From positions 2,393,001 through 2,457,000 of the forward strand of contig NZ_CP081295.1 in the NCBI RefSeq assembly GCF_019711375.1: a stretch of DNA of 64,000 nt, written 5' to 3'. A program made the position numbers and the translations under genes. Under the pieces are notes generated by a model. The model was not told the origin of the DNA. It searched no databases and saw only the letters and a program-made list of their open reading frames with translations. Shown piece by piece: positions 1 to 8,053 of this stretch (the stretch's first letter is position 1; every line of letters starts with the position of its first letter). This DNA comes from Qipengyuania aurantiaca. Lineage in GTDB: Bacteria > Pseudomonadota > Alphaproteobacteria > Sphingomonadales > Sphingomonadaceae.

Positions 1-2
1 CT

Positions 3-1364
3 GATCGCATAGCGGCCCAGAACACATGGGAGGCGATTGAAAGTGAGCCAATTGGTTCGATACCGCAAGTTCTACAAAATCCAGCGTATAGCCAGTTGGT
101 ACGCGAGCGCGCCGTAGCTGAATCACGCCTCGCCGAAGAGCGGACGCGACACCTAGATGAACATCCGAATGTCCAAGCGCTGCAGGCGCAAGTTGACCAA
201 ATAAATAGGCAGCTACAACAGGTCGGAACTTCGATCAAAAATTCGGTTGAATTAAATTATCGATCCGTTCGCGATCGAGAATCGCAGATCAAAAGTCAAG
301 TCTCGGAAGTACGCGACTTTGCTCTCGATGAACAGGATCGGGGAGTACAGTACAACGTTTTGAAGCGTGTCGCTGAAACTGACCGCGCGCTCTACAACAC
401 TTTGCTAACCCGATTTAATGAACTAAGTGCCACAGCAGGTGCGACGTCGAACAACGTTTCGTTGGTGGACTCAGCCCAGACGCCACGGGTACCCTCCTCA
501 CCGAGCCTCTTGCTTAATATGCTGATTTCCTTGCTTGGCGGGGTAATGCTGGCAGCCGCGTTTGTTTTCTTGCGAGAGCAGTTCGACGAGGTCCTCCGCA
601 CACCGGAAGATGTTGAACGCAAAGTTGGTATTCCGCTGCTCGGGCTGATTCCCTTGGTTCAAGGTGGTAATCCGGCCGAGGATCTTGACGATCCCAAGTC
701 CCCGGCCAGCGAATCTTATCAATCACTCGTTACGAACCTTCGGTACAGTACGGGGGAGGGCATACCGCGCACGCTTATGGTCACCTCGGCGCAAGCTGGG
801 GAGGGCAAGACAACTTCGGCAGGAAAGCTCGCACTGGAATTTGCGGAGTTGGGCCGTAAGACGCTGCTGCTCGATGCAGATTTGCGCCGACCGACCCTTC
901 ATCGCAAACTGCCGAACAAGGACCAGGTGGGTTTCACCACCGTTCTTGCCGGAGAACGGACTATCGACGAAGTTCTTGTTCGCTCGGACAATCCGAACCT
1001 GACCTATATGACAGCGCTTCCTATACCGCCCGATCCAGCCTCTCTGCTTGCCAGCATCAATTTCAATGAATTAATTGCCGATTTGCTCACGCGTTTCGAC
1101 AGCATCGTTTTTGACGCTCCGCCGATGCTCGGACTGTCTGACGCACCCACTATTGCCGCTCATACCGATGCTGTTCTTATCGTGATTGACGCTGAGAAGG
1201 GCAATCGCGGCGCGGTCAAGACAGCGCTCGGCCGCCTGGCTATGGTCAAGGCGAACGTGATCGGCGCTATCTTAACCAAATTCAATCCGCGCAATGTTAG
1301 CGGCGAATACTCTTATTACGGCACCGATTACTATACATATGAATCGATGGCGGACGAACGGTGA
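3..1364 (+). CDS. Exopolysaccharide chain-length regulator / BY-kinase (Wzz-ExoP/GumC type), 5' truncated by window
   Basis: The reading frame is open from base 3, so the gene starts outside the window; a TTG at 96 is internal. What remains is the end of a periplasmic coiled-coil Wzz region, then a membrane helix at about 508-580 followed by a cytoplasmic bacterial tyrosine kinase domain. Walker A (GEGKTT) lies near 799-816, Walker A' (LLLDADLRRP) near 868-897 and Walker B (IVFDAPP) near 1107-1127. The C-terminus carries a tyrosine cluster (YSYYGTDYYTY, 1309-1341), the usual autophosphorylation tail. Such proteins control polymer length and export of capsule or exopolysaccharide at the inner membrane. 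The stop overlaps the next start (GTGA), so the two genes are probably translationally coupled. Confidence 0.93.
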   Translation, partial: DRIAAQNTWEAIESEPIGSIPQVLQNPAYSQLVRERAVAESRLAEERTRHLDEHPNVQALQAQVDQINRQLQQVGTSIKNSVELNYRSVRDRESQIKSQVSEVRDFALDEQDRGVQYNVLKRVAETDRALYNTLLTRFNELSATAGATSNNVSLVDSAQTPRVPSSPSLLLNMLISLLGGVMLAAAFVFLREQFDEVLRTPEDVERKVGIPLLGLIPLVQGGNPAEDLDDPKSPASESYQSLVTNLRYSTGEGIPRTLMVTSAQAGEGKTTSAGKLALEFAELGRKTLLLDADLRRPTLHRKLPNKDQVGFTTVLAGERTIDEVLVRSDNPNLTYMTALPIPPDPASLLASINFNELIADLLTRFDSIVFDAPPMLGLSDAPTIAAHTDAVLIVIDAEKGNRGAVKTALGRLAMVKANVIGAILTKFNPRNVSGEYSYYGTDYYTYESMADER

Positions 1365-2515
1365 TCGAGGGCCGGAGCTGGCTTGGTTGGGGCTCAAGAG
1401 TAGCAATCTTTTTGGTGTTGGCTGCGGTAGCTGCGGTCTTTCAGATCGACCGTCATTCCAACACACGGCCAACATTGATGGTTTACGTGCCTCCAGGGAT
1501 TGGTGGCTTTGCCGACGCAAAAATTGGACGCTTACTCGCAATGCCTGCACCTCAGCTTGCGCTGGAGCGAACAGAAGCCTCACTTCGTCATCGTCCGATT
1601 GATGCGGGCACGCTGGCCGCCTTTGCCATGGCTGCTGTCGAAGCGGACGATCCCGATAGGGCTGGCCGTGCCTTAGGGTATGCAGCGAGCCGAGGCTGGC
1701 GTGATACCTACACGCAAATTATGGTAATCGGCAGCGCGATTTCAGAAGAAAACTGGATCATCGCTGCGCAGCGAATTGACGCTCTCACCCGGCTGCAGCG
1801 AGAGAAAGAAGCTATCTTTGCCTCATTAAGCATGATGCTTCCGTCCGCGCATGGGCGAGAGGCACTAGCAGCACGGCTCGAGGGAAGTAACACGCTTATG
1901 TTTGCGCTTGCCGATTTTCTCGGTGCCTACCCTAATTTCAGCGCGGAAGTGGCGGATACCCTAATCACCGCACGCGAGCGAGCGCCCCAAATGCCCTGCG
2001 CGCGGTTTGCTCGTGTTACGCGTACATTGCTGGCTCGCAACCGCGGGGCACTGGCGATCGCTGTGTGGCCTGAGGGCTGTATGGGTTCGGAGGGTCGGGG
2101 ATTGGCATTCACTCCAAGTCTCGGGGAAAATTACCCTTTTTCTTGGATCTATCCTCCTTCTCCCGGGGTCGTGGTTCGCCAAGTCGACACAAGCGGTGTC
2201 CTAATAGTGCAAAACCGTGATCGCCTCCGGCATCCCTTCGCGACGCGTTATACCGTGTTGGAACCTGGGGAGCGGCGACTTACGCTGCAGAAAGATGAGC
2301 AATCCGACGCGCGACTTGGAGCTTATCCACGAGCAGGTGATCTCCATATCGAACTTCGCTGCGATCGAAGCAGCAAGAGCCGGTATTCGGCTCTGGTCTC
2401 CCAAGTTTACAGCGAGCCGATTGCATTCAAAGTGCCCGCTGACTGCCCAACCCAATTTTTGACCCTATCGATCTCCAGCGGATCGGCCAAAAATCTTTCG
2501 ATCTCGATCGATTAG
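1361..2515 (+). CDS. Uncharacterised membrane-anchored protein of the exopolysaccharide locus
   Basis: 384 aa from a GTG start that overlaps the kinase stop by 4 bases. There is one N-terminal hydrophobic helix (about residues 12-28), so it is probably an inner-membrane anchor with the rest in the periplasm. Residues 50-210 are Ala/Leu-rich and look all-helical, similar to a TPR-like solenoid. The C-terminal 140 residues look beta-rich. No catalytic motif is recognisable. It sits between the chain-length kinase and a Wzy-like polymerase, with only 2 bases to the latter. A role as an accessory factor of polymerisation or export is inferred from position only. Family not recognised. Confidence 0.75.
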   Translation: MIEGRSWLGWGSRVAIFLVLAAVAAVFQIDRHSNTRPTLMVYVPPGIGGFADAKIGRLLAMPAPQLALERTEASLRHRPIDAGTLAAFAMAAVEADDPDRAGRALGYAASRGWRDTYTQIMVIGSAISEENWIIAAQRIDALTRLQREKEAIFASLSMMLPSAHGREALAARLEGSNTLMFALADFLGAYPNFSAEVADTLITARERAPQMPCARFARVTRTLLARNRGALAIAVWPEGCMGSEGRGLAFTPSLGENYPFSWIYPPSPGVVVRQVDTSGVLIVQNRDRLRHPFATRYTVLEPGERRLTLQKDEQSDARLGAYPRAGDLHIELRCDRSSKSRYSALVSQVYSEPIAFKVPADCPTQFLTLSISSGSAKNLSISID

Positions 2516-2517
2516 AA

Positions 2518-3813
2518 ATGAAAGTCTCTACCTCTTTGCCTTTGGCTTTGGCGATGGCGGTGCCTCGGACTGCATTCAGTTACGCTGGCTATGTCGCTGC
2601 ACCGCTATTTATGATAAACTGGTTGTCTTCGCGGACATACGCGAAAGCTTCTTTTCTCTTCTCAATTCTCGCCATTTCAGCGATCGTCAATCTGTCACTT
2701 GGCCTCAGCTTTTCGATTACCGCTTGGGCACTAGAGCTTCTACTCCTGTTTCCTTTCATGGCCGCAGCGCTCGGATTTTTGGCGGTCAGATACTTGAATG
2801 GGCGGAAGTTCATCCGAATTCTAAATACACTGGTATTCGTTACTAGTATTTTCAGTTTGGTACAGCAAGGTTTCCCCTTCCGGCTTCCCTACATCCACTA
2901 TCTGCCGGACTTCTGGAACGGGGGTTTTGGCAATGGCGGAGCGAAGATTGTCACAATCATCGGTTTTTTCGGCATCGTCGAGGCGCTGACTCGCAACCGC
3001 ACTTTAAGAATCGTCAAAAACTATTCCTTGATCATCGCACTAGCAAATTTCCTCGTTCCAAATTTCATCCTCGGTATGCTAGCTGGGTTCGCCGCGCTGG
3101 TAATCTTCGTTCGTAAGAATCGTGCATTACTTTTTGCAGGGGCTGCGCTGGCATTGGTTTTGGTGCCGTACGTGCAGTATCGAATTGAACAGAAAAACGA
3201 CGCTTTCAGTGAGGCCTACGGCTCCAGTCCAAAAGTTTACGCTTTTGCCGCGGTCGGGCAATTATATTTAAACGAACCTCACGCGATCATTGTCGGGACA
3301 GGTCTTGGACAATTCACGAGCCAGCCAGCAATTTGGTCAAGTCCCATCAATAGATACATCAGTTCGCATGACACCCCGCAATTGCCGGGAATGTTTTCGG
3401 CCGAAGTTCATGACGAGTATATTGCGCCTGCTATGTTGCGGTTCCGTACGCAAAAATGGGCCGTGCTGTCTTCCGCGAACAAACCTTATAGTGGACTTAG
3501 TCAAGCGCTCGCCGAGTTGGGTGTCCCTCTTACTTTCCTACTCTTTTACTGCTTATACCGACTTTTCTGGCGGGGTGGCACAGGTGAGTTCGGCAAGGCG
3601 GTTTTTCTCTTTGCCGTATTTGTCAATTTGCTCGATCCTCAGATCGACTCGCCTTGGTTCGGCGTGATGATGATCGCGTCGCTAGAGGTTATTAGGCGGA
3701 CACGAGCTAAAGAGGTTCTTGATCTACGACCGCAAGGGTTCGACGCCGGGAAGCGCGCACCATTAACGGACCGTATGTCGCCGAACCGATATACGGCGAC
3801 GCAAATGCGGTGA
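2518..3813 (+). CDS. Wzy/O-antigen-ligase-like polytopic membrane protein
   Basis: 431 aa, starting 2 bases after the previous stop. The protein is built of about 10-12 hydrophobic helices with a large soluble loop between about residues 230 and 330, which contains HDTPQLPG and EVHDEYIAPAM. This architecture is typical of O-antigen polymerases and ligases, whose main periplasmic loop holds the active site. The C-terminal 40 residues are hydrophilic and basic. Primary sequence in this family is poorly conserved, so the call rests on topology and on its place behind a Wzz/BY-kinase gene. Base composition is lower in GC than the core genes further along, as usual for polysaccharide loci. Confidence 0.7.
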   Translation: MKVSTSLPLALAMAVPRTAFSYAGYVAAPLFMINWLSSRTYAKASFLFSILAISAIVNLSLGLSFSITAWALELLLLFPFMAAALGFLAVRYLNGRKFIRILNTLVFVTSIFSLVQQGFPFRLPYIHYLPDFWNGGFGNGGAKIVTIIGFFGIVEALTRNRTLRIVKNYSLIIALANFLVPNFILGMLAGFAALVIFVRKNRALLFAGAALALVLVPYVQYRIEQKNDAFSEAYGSSPKVYAFAAVGQLYLNEPHAIIVGTGLGQFTSQPAIWSSPINRYISSHDTPQLPGMFSAEVHDEYIAPAMLRFRTQKWAVLSSANKPYSGLSQALAELGVPLTFLLFYCLYRLFWRGGTGEFGKAVFLFAVFVNLLDPQIDSPWFGVMMIASLEVIRRTRAKEVLDLRPQGFDAGKRAPLTDRMSPNRYTATQMR

Positions 3814-4186
3814 GCCCCCTGCGCGCTCATCGAGAGCATCCGGTCACGCGCTATTTAGGGTCGATTGGAAGCGGCGTGATAGGATAACCAGGTAATTGGA
3901 CTGCCAAGTCTTAAGTTCATCAGTTAAACGGCTTACCTTGCTATCACTATCCTTTCGCCGCTCGTACTTCCTCGCGATTAACTTTTAAGATACTAAGATT
4001 CCGAGATGCCGAGGTCATCGATGGTTGTTGAGGGATTTAACATTTCGCTAGCCATCGACAAGATTACCGTGTGACGATTCGCGGGGATCCGTCTGTCCCC
4101 ACAACCATGAGCAGGCGATTAGTGTGGCCAAAGATCGTTCGAGTTCTCTGATCCATGCACGGAGGTGAAATGCGCGCCTTCAATCC
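3814..4186. other. Intergenic stretch, AT-richer, no gene seen
   Basis: About 370 bases between the Wzy-like gene and the sulfotransferase-like gene. All frames are interrupted often and no tRNA or strong terminator hairpin is evident. A strong Shine-Dalgarno (GGAGGTGA, 4161-4168) sits near its end, followed by an ATG at 4170 whose frame stops after six codons (see the next entry). Confidence 0.6.
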
Positions 4187-4813
4187 GTGACCACGGCCCT
4201 CGTTACCGGTGCGCCAAGAAGCGGCACCAAGGCTGTTGGTGAACTTCTGAGCCCCGTGCCTCGCGCGGTTGAGCCTTACGAGCCAACGAGTGATATTGTC
4301 GGTGATAGTGCCGTGCCCGATCGGTTTCCAATTTCAGGCCAAAATGGTTTTGAACTCCCGATGGTCGATGATCTTGTCGATTGCATTCTGCGGCGCCGAC
4401 TGCGCATCAGTTGGCGACTGGAGGCGATACAGGGTACACAAGGTCGCAATCGCTATCTCAACCGGACCCGCAGGACCTGTGCGCTTGCGCGACTCCAACC
4501 ATCGAAGGTATTTCACGGATGGAAAGATCCTACCGCGCTGATGCTGACTCCGCGTCTTGCAGCCCATTGTGACATTCCGATTATCATCACTGCGCGTGAC
4601 CGGCTCAGCTTCGCATCTAGCTATAAGCGAATGGGCTGGCTTCCCCCTGTGGAGGGGCTAGTTCATAGTATCGAAATAGTCGGACTGCGCGTTGATCGGC
4701 GCATTCCGGAGATCTTGAAGAGTGACGTCGCTCCCGTACGGGCGGGCGCCTTGGTATGGAAGCGGCTGGCTGAGGTCACCGGCCTGGTAGTGCCGCACAG
4801 TGCGTATTGCTAG
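4187..4813 (+). CDS. Truncated sulfotransferase-like protein, possibly a pseudogene
   Basis: 208 aa from GTG. The N-terminus VTGAPRSGTKAVGELL is the PAPS 5'-phosphosulfate loop of sulfotransferases. ITARDRLSFASSYKRMGW (about residues 134-151) matches the 3'-phosphate-binding strand and helix. Normal family length is about 280-350 aa, so the C-terminal third is missing. The excellent ribosome site GGAGGTGA at 4161 serves an ATG at 4170 that lies in another frame and stops at 4188, while the GTG used here is 18 bases from it. This suggests a frameshift near the start. After the TAG at 4811 the same frame holds further stops, then an acidic segment at 4907-4948 (LSESEEEFVRELND) that could be eroded coding sequence. 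The substrate would be a surface glycan, by context. Confidence 0.5.
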   Translation: MTTALVTGAPRSGTKAVGELLSPVPRAVEPYEPTSDIVGDSAVPDRFPISGQNGFELPMVDDLVDCILRRRLRISWRLEAIQGTQGRNRYLNRTRRTCALARLQPSKVFHGWKDPTALMLTPRLAAHCDIPIIITARDRLSFASSYKRMGWLPPVEGLVHSIEIVGLRVDRRIPEILKSDVAPVRAGALVWKRLAEVTGLVVPHSAYC

Positions 4814-5020
4814 GAAAACACGAAGTAGAAGTCAGCGAACAGCCAAAAAAAAGCGCATTTCGTAAATTGCTCTAATGCCAGCATTACGTAAAACTGGAGG
4901 AGGAACCTTTCAGAAAGCGAGGAAGAGTTTGTGCGTGAACTGAACGACTAGCTTTGTAGCGAATTGGAGGACGATTTCCGCCGACAGCGCGAGAGTTGGT
5001 AAATTGCTGTCGGACATATA

Positions 5021-5048
5021 AAAAGCCCGCCGGGAACGGCGGGCTTTT
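5021..5048 (-). terminator. Intrinsic terminator of tRNA-Val
   Basis: Perfect inverted repeat of 12 bases (5021-5032 with 5037-5048) around a GGAA loop. Read on the minus strand it is GC-rich and ends in a run of T. It lies 7 bases downstream of the tRNA-Val 3' end, so it terminates that transcript. Confidence 0.9.
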
Positions 5049-5054
5049 GCTCGA

Positions 5055-5129
5055 TGGTGGGCGTACCAAGGTTCGAACTTGGGACCCCTACGATGTCAAC
5101 ATAGTGCTCTACCGCTGAGCTATACGCCC
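5055..5129 (-). tRNA. tRNA-Val (anticodon GAC)
   Basis: The minus strand folds into a full cloverleaf: acceptor GGGCGTA/TACGCCC, D stem GCTC/GAGC, anticodon stem CTATG/CGTAG with loop TTGACAT (anticodon GAC), T stem CCAAG/CTTGG with loop TTCGAAC. The CCA end is encoded (5055-5057). It is flanked by an intrinsic terminator on its 3' side and lies inside the low-GC accessory region. No copy of its 3' end is seen elsewhere in the window, so no integrated element can be defined. Confidence 0.97.
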
Positions 5130-5388
5130 ACTCTATCGAACATGCCGTTTCTTGCGGCAGGCGCGCCAATTAACGAGGGAAGTTCCCCCAAGCAAGCTAA
5201 AAGTTTCGTCAGCAAGAATCTTTTTCAAGCGGCCTGATTTTCGCCAGTTCAGGACGGATGAGAAGCGCCCCCAGAACTCCTATTCACAGCTCAAAGCGCC
5301 ATTCTGATCAAGGACAAATACGCCCGAAGTTTCGTAGGTGTTATAGGCTCGGGACTAGCCATACGGTTCCCCTGTAGGGCGCTATCAT

Positions 5389-6042
5389 TTGTGTTTCTTA
5401 ACGTGGTCGAGCAGACGCAGCCTCCATACGGATGTCAGAAAATTAAAATGCGGTATCTACCGCGCTACGGTCGTCGCCTTCACGTCGAACCTTGGACAGT
5501 CGAGCGCGCTATTCCCGCTATACCACGCGATGGCTGGACGCGCGGGACAAGCGGCAGCGTGGCAGATTGCAGGTCATGGATTTGTGCTCGCGTCACTGGA
5601 AGCATTTATAGTCTTCGCAATCGGGCTAATTTAAGCTTTGAGAAATGTGCGGGGATTTGACAAAGGTACAATTACCTTAGTGGCGCCTTCTCAGCTTCTC
5701 GACAATGCGGATCCCACCTTATCGCGCGCCTGACGGCATCAGCATGGTGCTTTCACCGCGCGCAATTCTGTGGTGTCCACTAGCTATCGCCGTATCGACA
5801 ACCCTTACCGGTCCGGCGTGCTTGGCGGCAAGCGCTCTCCTGGCAATGGACGGTCTAGTCTGCGCAGGATCAGCTTTGCAACGGGATCGGTGACGTTATC
5901 AACCGGGCTAATAGGCCTCATGATCATCGTTCGGCACGGACAGCGCAATCATGGGCTTGCATTCTGGGTCAGATTAGCTTCGAGCGCCGTTCCATTAGCG
6001 ATACATAGCGGGCTCGAGGGTTTGATTGTTACTCGACGATGA
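5389..6042 (+). pseudogene. Possible decayed O-antigen ligase/polymerase remnant
   Basis: Between tRNA-Val and tagD (5130-6133) there is about 1 kb without an intact gene. Short frames hold hydrophobic pieces that resemble parts of Wzy/WaaL-type proteins in the expected order. FPLYHAMAGRAGQAAAWQI (5509-5565) is like the xLWxxLPGRE region near the N-terminus. LAIAVSTTLTGPACLAASA (5786-5842) is like a mid transmembrane segment. RLASSAVPLAIHSGLEGL (5971-6024) is like the C-terminal LALHSLVDYPLR segment. The pieces lie in at least two frames separated by stops. The match is weak and made by eye. If wrong, the region is simply non-coding. Confidence 0.25.
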
Positions 6043-6133
6043 TCATCACATTTAATCTGCATACACGTCTTGCAGCCGGTCAATTTCTGAATTCAGCCTA
6101 GCGCGGTGATACGAGTTTGCGGCCCTTGACTGA

Positions 6134-6526
6134 TTAAGAGCTAGGACCAAGCTCTGACTTGATCGATGTGGTGGAAATTTCAGGAGTGCGTTCCAGATAG
6201 ACCACCTCGCAAAGGTCGGAGAGAAAATCGAATTCACCCTTCCAGTCGTCTCCCATAACAAAAACGTCGACTTCGTGTGATTTTATGTCATGGCGCTTTT
6301 GATCCCAACCGCTTTCACGGATTACTAAGTCAACATAGCGGATCGCTTCAACCATATGTTTGCGTTTCTCGTAGGAGAAATAGCATTTCTTCCCTTTGAT
6401 TGCATTAAACTCGTCGTCCGAGATCGCTACGATAAGATAATCTCCACGCGCTTTCGCCCTACGGAGGAGGTTTACGTGCCCGTAATGCAGGAGGTCGAAC
6501 GTGCCGTAGGTAATGACTTTTTTCAT
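6134..6526 (-). CDS. tagD: Glycerol-3-phosphate cytidylyltransferase (TagD-like)
   Basis: 130 aa, normal length for TagD. It makes CDP-glycerol from CTP and glycerol 3-phosphate in the cytoplasm. Visible motifs are the nucleotidyltransferase signature GTFDLLHYGHVNLL (residues 8-21, HxGH) and the C-terminal ERTPEISTTSIK (about 112-123, RTxxISTT). Its ATG overlaps the stop of the upstream licD-family gene by 4 bases (ATGA), so the two are one unit. Together they suggest synthesis and transfer of glycerol phosphate onto a surface polysaccharide. CDP-ribitol or CDP-choline type substrates are less likely on motif grounds but not excluded. Confidence 0.9.
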   Translation of the reverse strand: MKKVITYGTFDLLHYGHVNLLRRAKARGDYLIVAISDDEFNAIKGKKCYFSYEKRKHMVEAIRYVDLVIRESGWDQKRHDIKSHEVDVFVMGDDWKGEFDFLSDLCEVVYLERTPEISTTSIKSELGPSS

Positions 6527-7347
6527 TGTCCGAATTCCAGAGTTTTGAGTGGGTGCTTAGGTTTACGCTTTTGCTCTGGCGGAAGCTCCATGAAGTTGTC
6601 ACCATAAAGGTGGCGAAGGTACTCGTCTATCGGATGGGGACAGGGAAATTCCCCGCCCTCAAAAGCGATTGGTTTTGCATCGCGGATCCAGCGCTTCTGG
6701 AGCGTCTCCTTCTGCAATGAATAGGAGCCGGCTATCGCGATGACCTGATTGCCCGGCGAGTGGCTTGCCCGTTTAACCACTCGCTGAAGCATGTGTTTCA
6801 GGCGCTGTGCGCTCAGTGGGATGGCAAAAATCTTCGCTGCTATATCACCAAGAACTAGCGGAAAACCGAGGTACTTGGTGGAATATGATAGCTTGTGTCT
6901 TAACGCGCGTTTTAGGAATGTGACTTGTGCGTGGAACAGCTTTAGCTCGCGGCGCGAGGTCGGGACCGTGTCGAGCGGAAAAATATCGATGAAAATACCT
7001 TTGTGGCCACCGACATCCTTGGACGACATTTCCACCATCCGAGTGCCGTTTTTGCGCAATTTGGCAATTGGAGCAGGTAGGTATTCGTCCTGCATCCAAT
7101 CCTGAAAGTAATAACCATCGGGAAAATGGCTCACGAGCTCCACGAACCTGTCATAATCGGCGCGCAACATACCCACGTCGATATCATCGTCCCACGGAAT
7201 GATGGCCCGATGCCGACGAGCTCCCAATGCGCTGCCCGCAAGCAGGCAGAAATGGAGGCCGTGCGCGGAACAGAATGTCGAGAACGCTTCGAGAATTTCG
7301 AACTGGACCCGGTGCAATTTTTCGAGGTTGCTCACTTCCGCAGTCAT
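6523..7347 (-). CDS. LicD family phosphotransferase
   Basis: 274 aa. The N-terminal half shows the LicD/fukutin nucleotidyltransferase-like core: LAGSALGARRHRAIIPWDDD (about residues 36-55), followed by IDVGM and a conserved Asp. The C-terminus has PIDEYLRHLYGDNFMELPP, typical of the family end. LicD proteins move phosphocholine or, in many capsule loci, glycerol- or ribitol-phosphate from a CDP carrier to sugars. The downstream overlapping CDP-glycerol synthase favours glycerol phosphate. The acceptor glycan is unknown. Composition is AT-richer than genes after 7,550. About 200 bases without a gene separate it from cpdR upstream. Confidence 0.85.
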   Translation of the reverse strand: MTAEVSNLEKLHRVQFEILEAFSTFCSAHGLHFCLLAGSALGARRHRAIIPWDDDIDVGMLRADYDRFVELVSHFPDGYYFQDWMQDEYLPAPIAKLRKNGTRMVEMSSKDVGGHKGIFIDIFPLDTVPTSRRELKLFHAQVTFLKRALRHKLSYSTKYLGFPLVLGDIAAKIFAIPLSAQRLKHMLQRVVKRASHSPGNQVIAIAGSYSLQKETLQKRWIRDAKPIAFEGGEFPCPHPIDEYLRHLYGDNFMELPPEQKRKPKHPLKTLEFGQ

Positions 7348-7551
7348 CAGGCACTCTTGTCAAAGCGTGTGGTCGACATCGTACACCTTCGTAGTTTTAT
7401 GGTTTGCGCCCGAGCGCGCTGAGATTCTGTAGATATGCAAACAGTCTGACCTCAACCCTAACGCTCAGGCATACGAACACACAAGTCCATTTGGTATTCG
7501 GCGATTCCTATCAAGATATCGGCTGTAGTCGAGGCGATTAGCCTTACGAAT

Positions 7552-7941
7552 TCACAGCTGCGCGCTGACCTTTTCTTCCAGCACGCGCTCGACTTCCATC
7601 ACCAGATCGCGCAGGTGGAAGGGCTTGGAAAGCACTTTGGCGTGCGGCTGTTCGCGGCTTGCCTTCAGGGTCACGGCAGCGAAGCCGGTGATGAACATAA
7701 CCTTGGTGACCGGGCTGATCTCATTGCAGCGCTGCGCCAGCTCGATGCCGTCCATTTCGGGCATGACGATATCCGACAGCAGCAGGTCGTAATGGTCGTT
7801 CTCGAGCAGGGGGATGGCTTCGGTCCCGCGATCGACCGCATCGACGCTGTATCCGGCCTGATCGAGCGCGCGCTCCAGATAGGTGCGCATGGCCTCGTCG
7901 TCTTCGGCCAGCAGGATTCGTTTGTGGTGCAGCTCACTCAT
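7552..7941 (-). CDS. cpdR: CpdR-type single-domain response regulator
   Basis: 129 aa receiver domain only. The acidic pocket is D14/D15, the phospho-acceptor is D57 (SDIVMPEMDG), with T85 (FITGFAA) and K106 (LSKPF). The run DIVMPEMDGIELA...VMFITGFAAV...KVLSKPFHLRDLV is characteristic of CpdR. In Caulobacter, unphosphorylated CpdR places ClpXP at the pole to degrade CtrA and other cell-cycle factors under control of CckA-ChpT. The start at 7941 is chosen over an ATG at 7953 because GGAGG lies 5 bases before it. The C-terminus ends in AQL rather than the two alanines of the Caulobacter protein. Confidence 0.9.
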   Translation of the reverse strand: MSELHHKRILLAEDDEAMRTYLERALDQAGYSVDAVDRGTEAIPLLENDHYDLLLSDIVMPEMDGIELAQRCNEISPVTKVMFITGFAAVTLKASREQPHAKVLSKPFHLRDLVMEVERVLEEKVSAQL

Positions 7942-8053
7942 GCGGTCCTCCATAGCCCAAATCGCTTAACAAATCTTCCGTTCCATCGAAGATTGTCTCT
8001 TATTGAGACCGCAGGGCTTTGACTTAGCTTTCGCAGCGCGACACACTTGGCCG

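Noticed and set aside
5055..5129. tRNA-Val as integration site of a mobile element
   Set aside because: No integrase and no direct repeat of the tRNA 3' end was found in the window, so an island boundary at the tRNA cannot be claimed.
7360..7366. TTGACA as a -35 box for licD
   Set aside because: On the minus strand it lies only about 15 bases before the start codon, with no room for a -10 element and leader.
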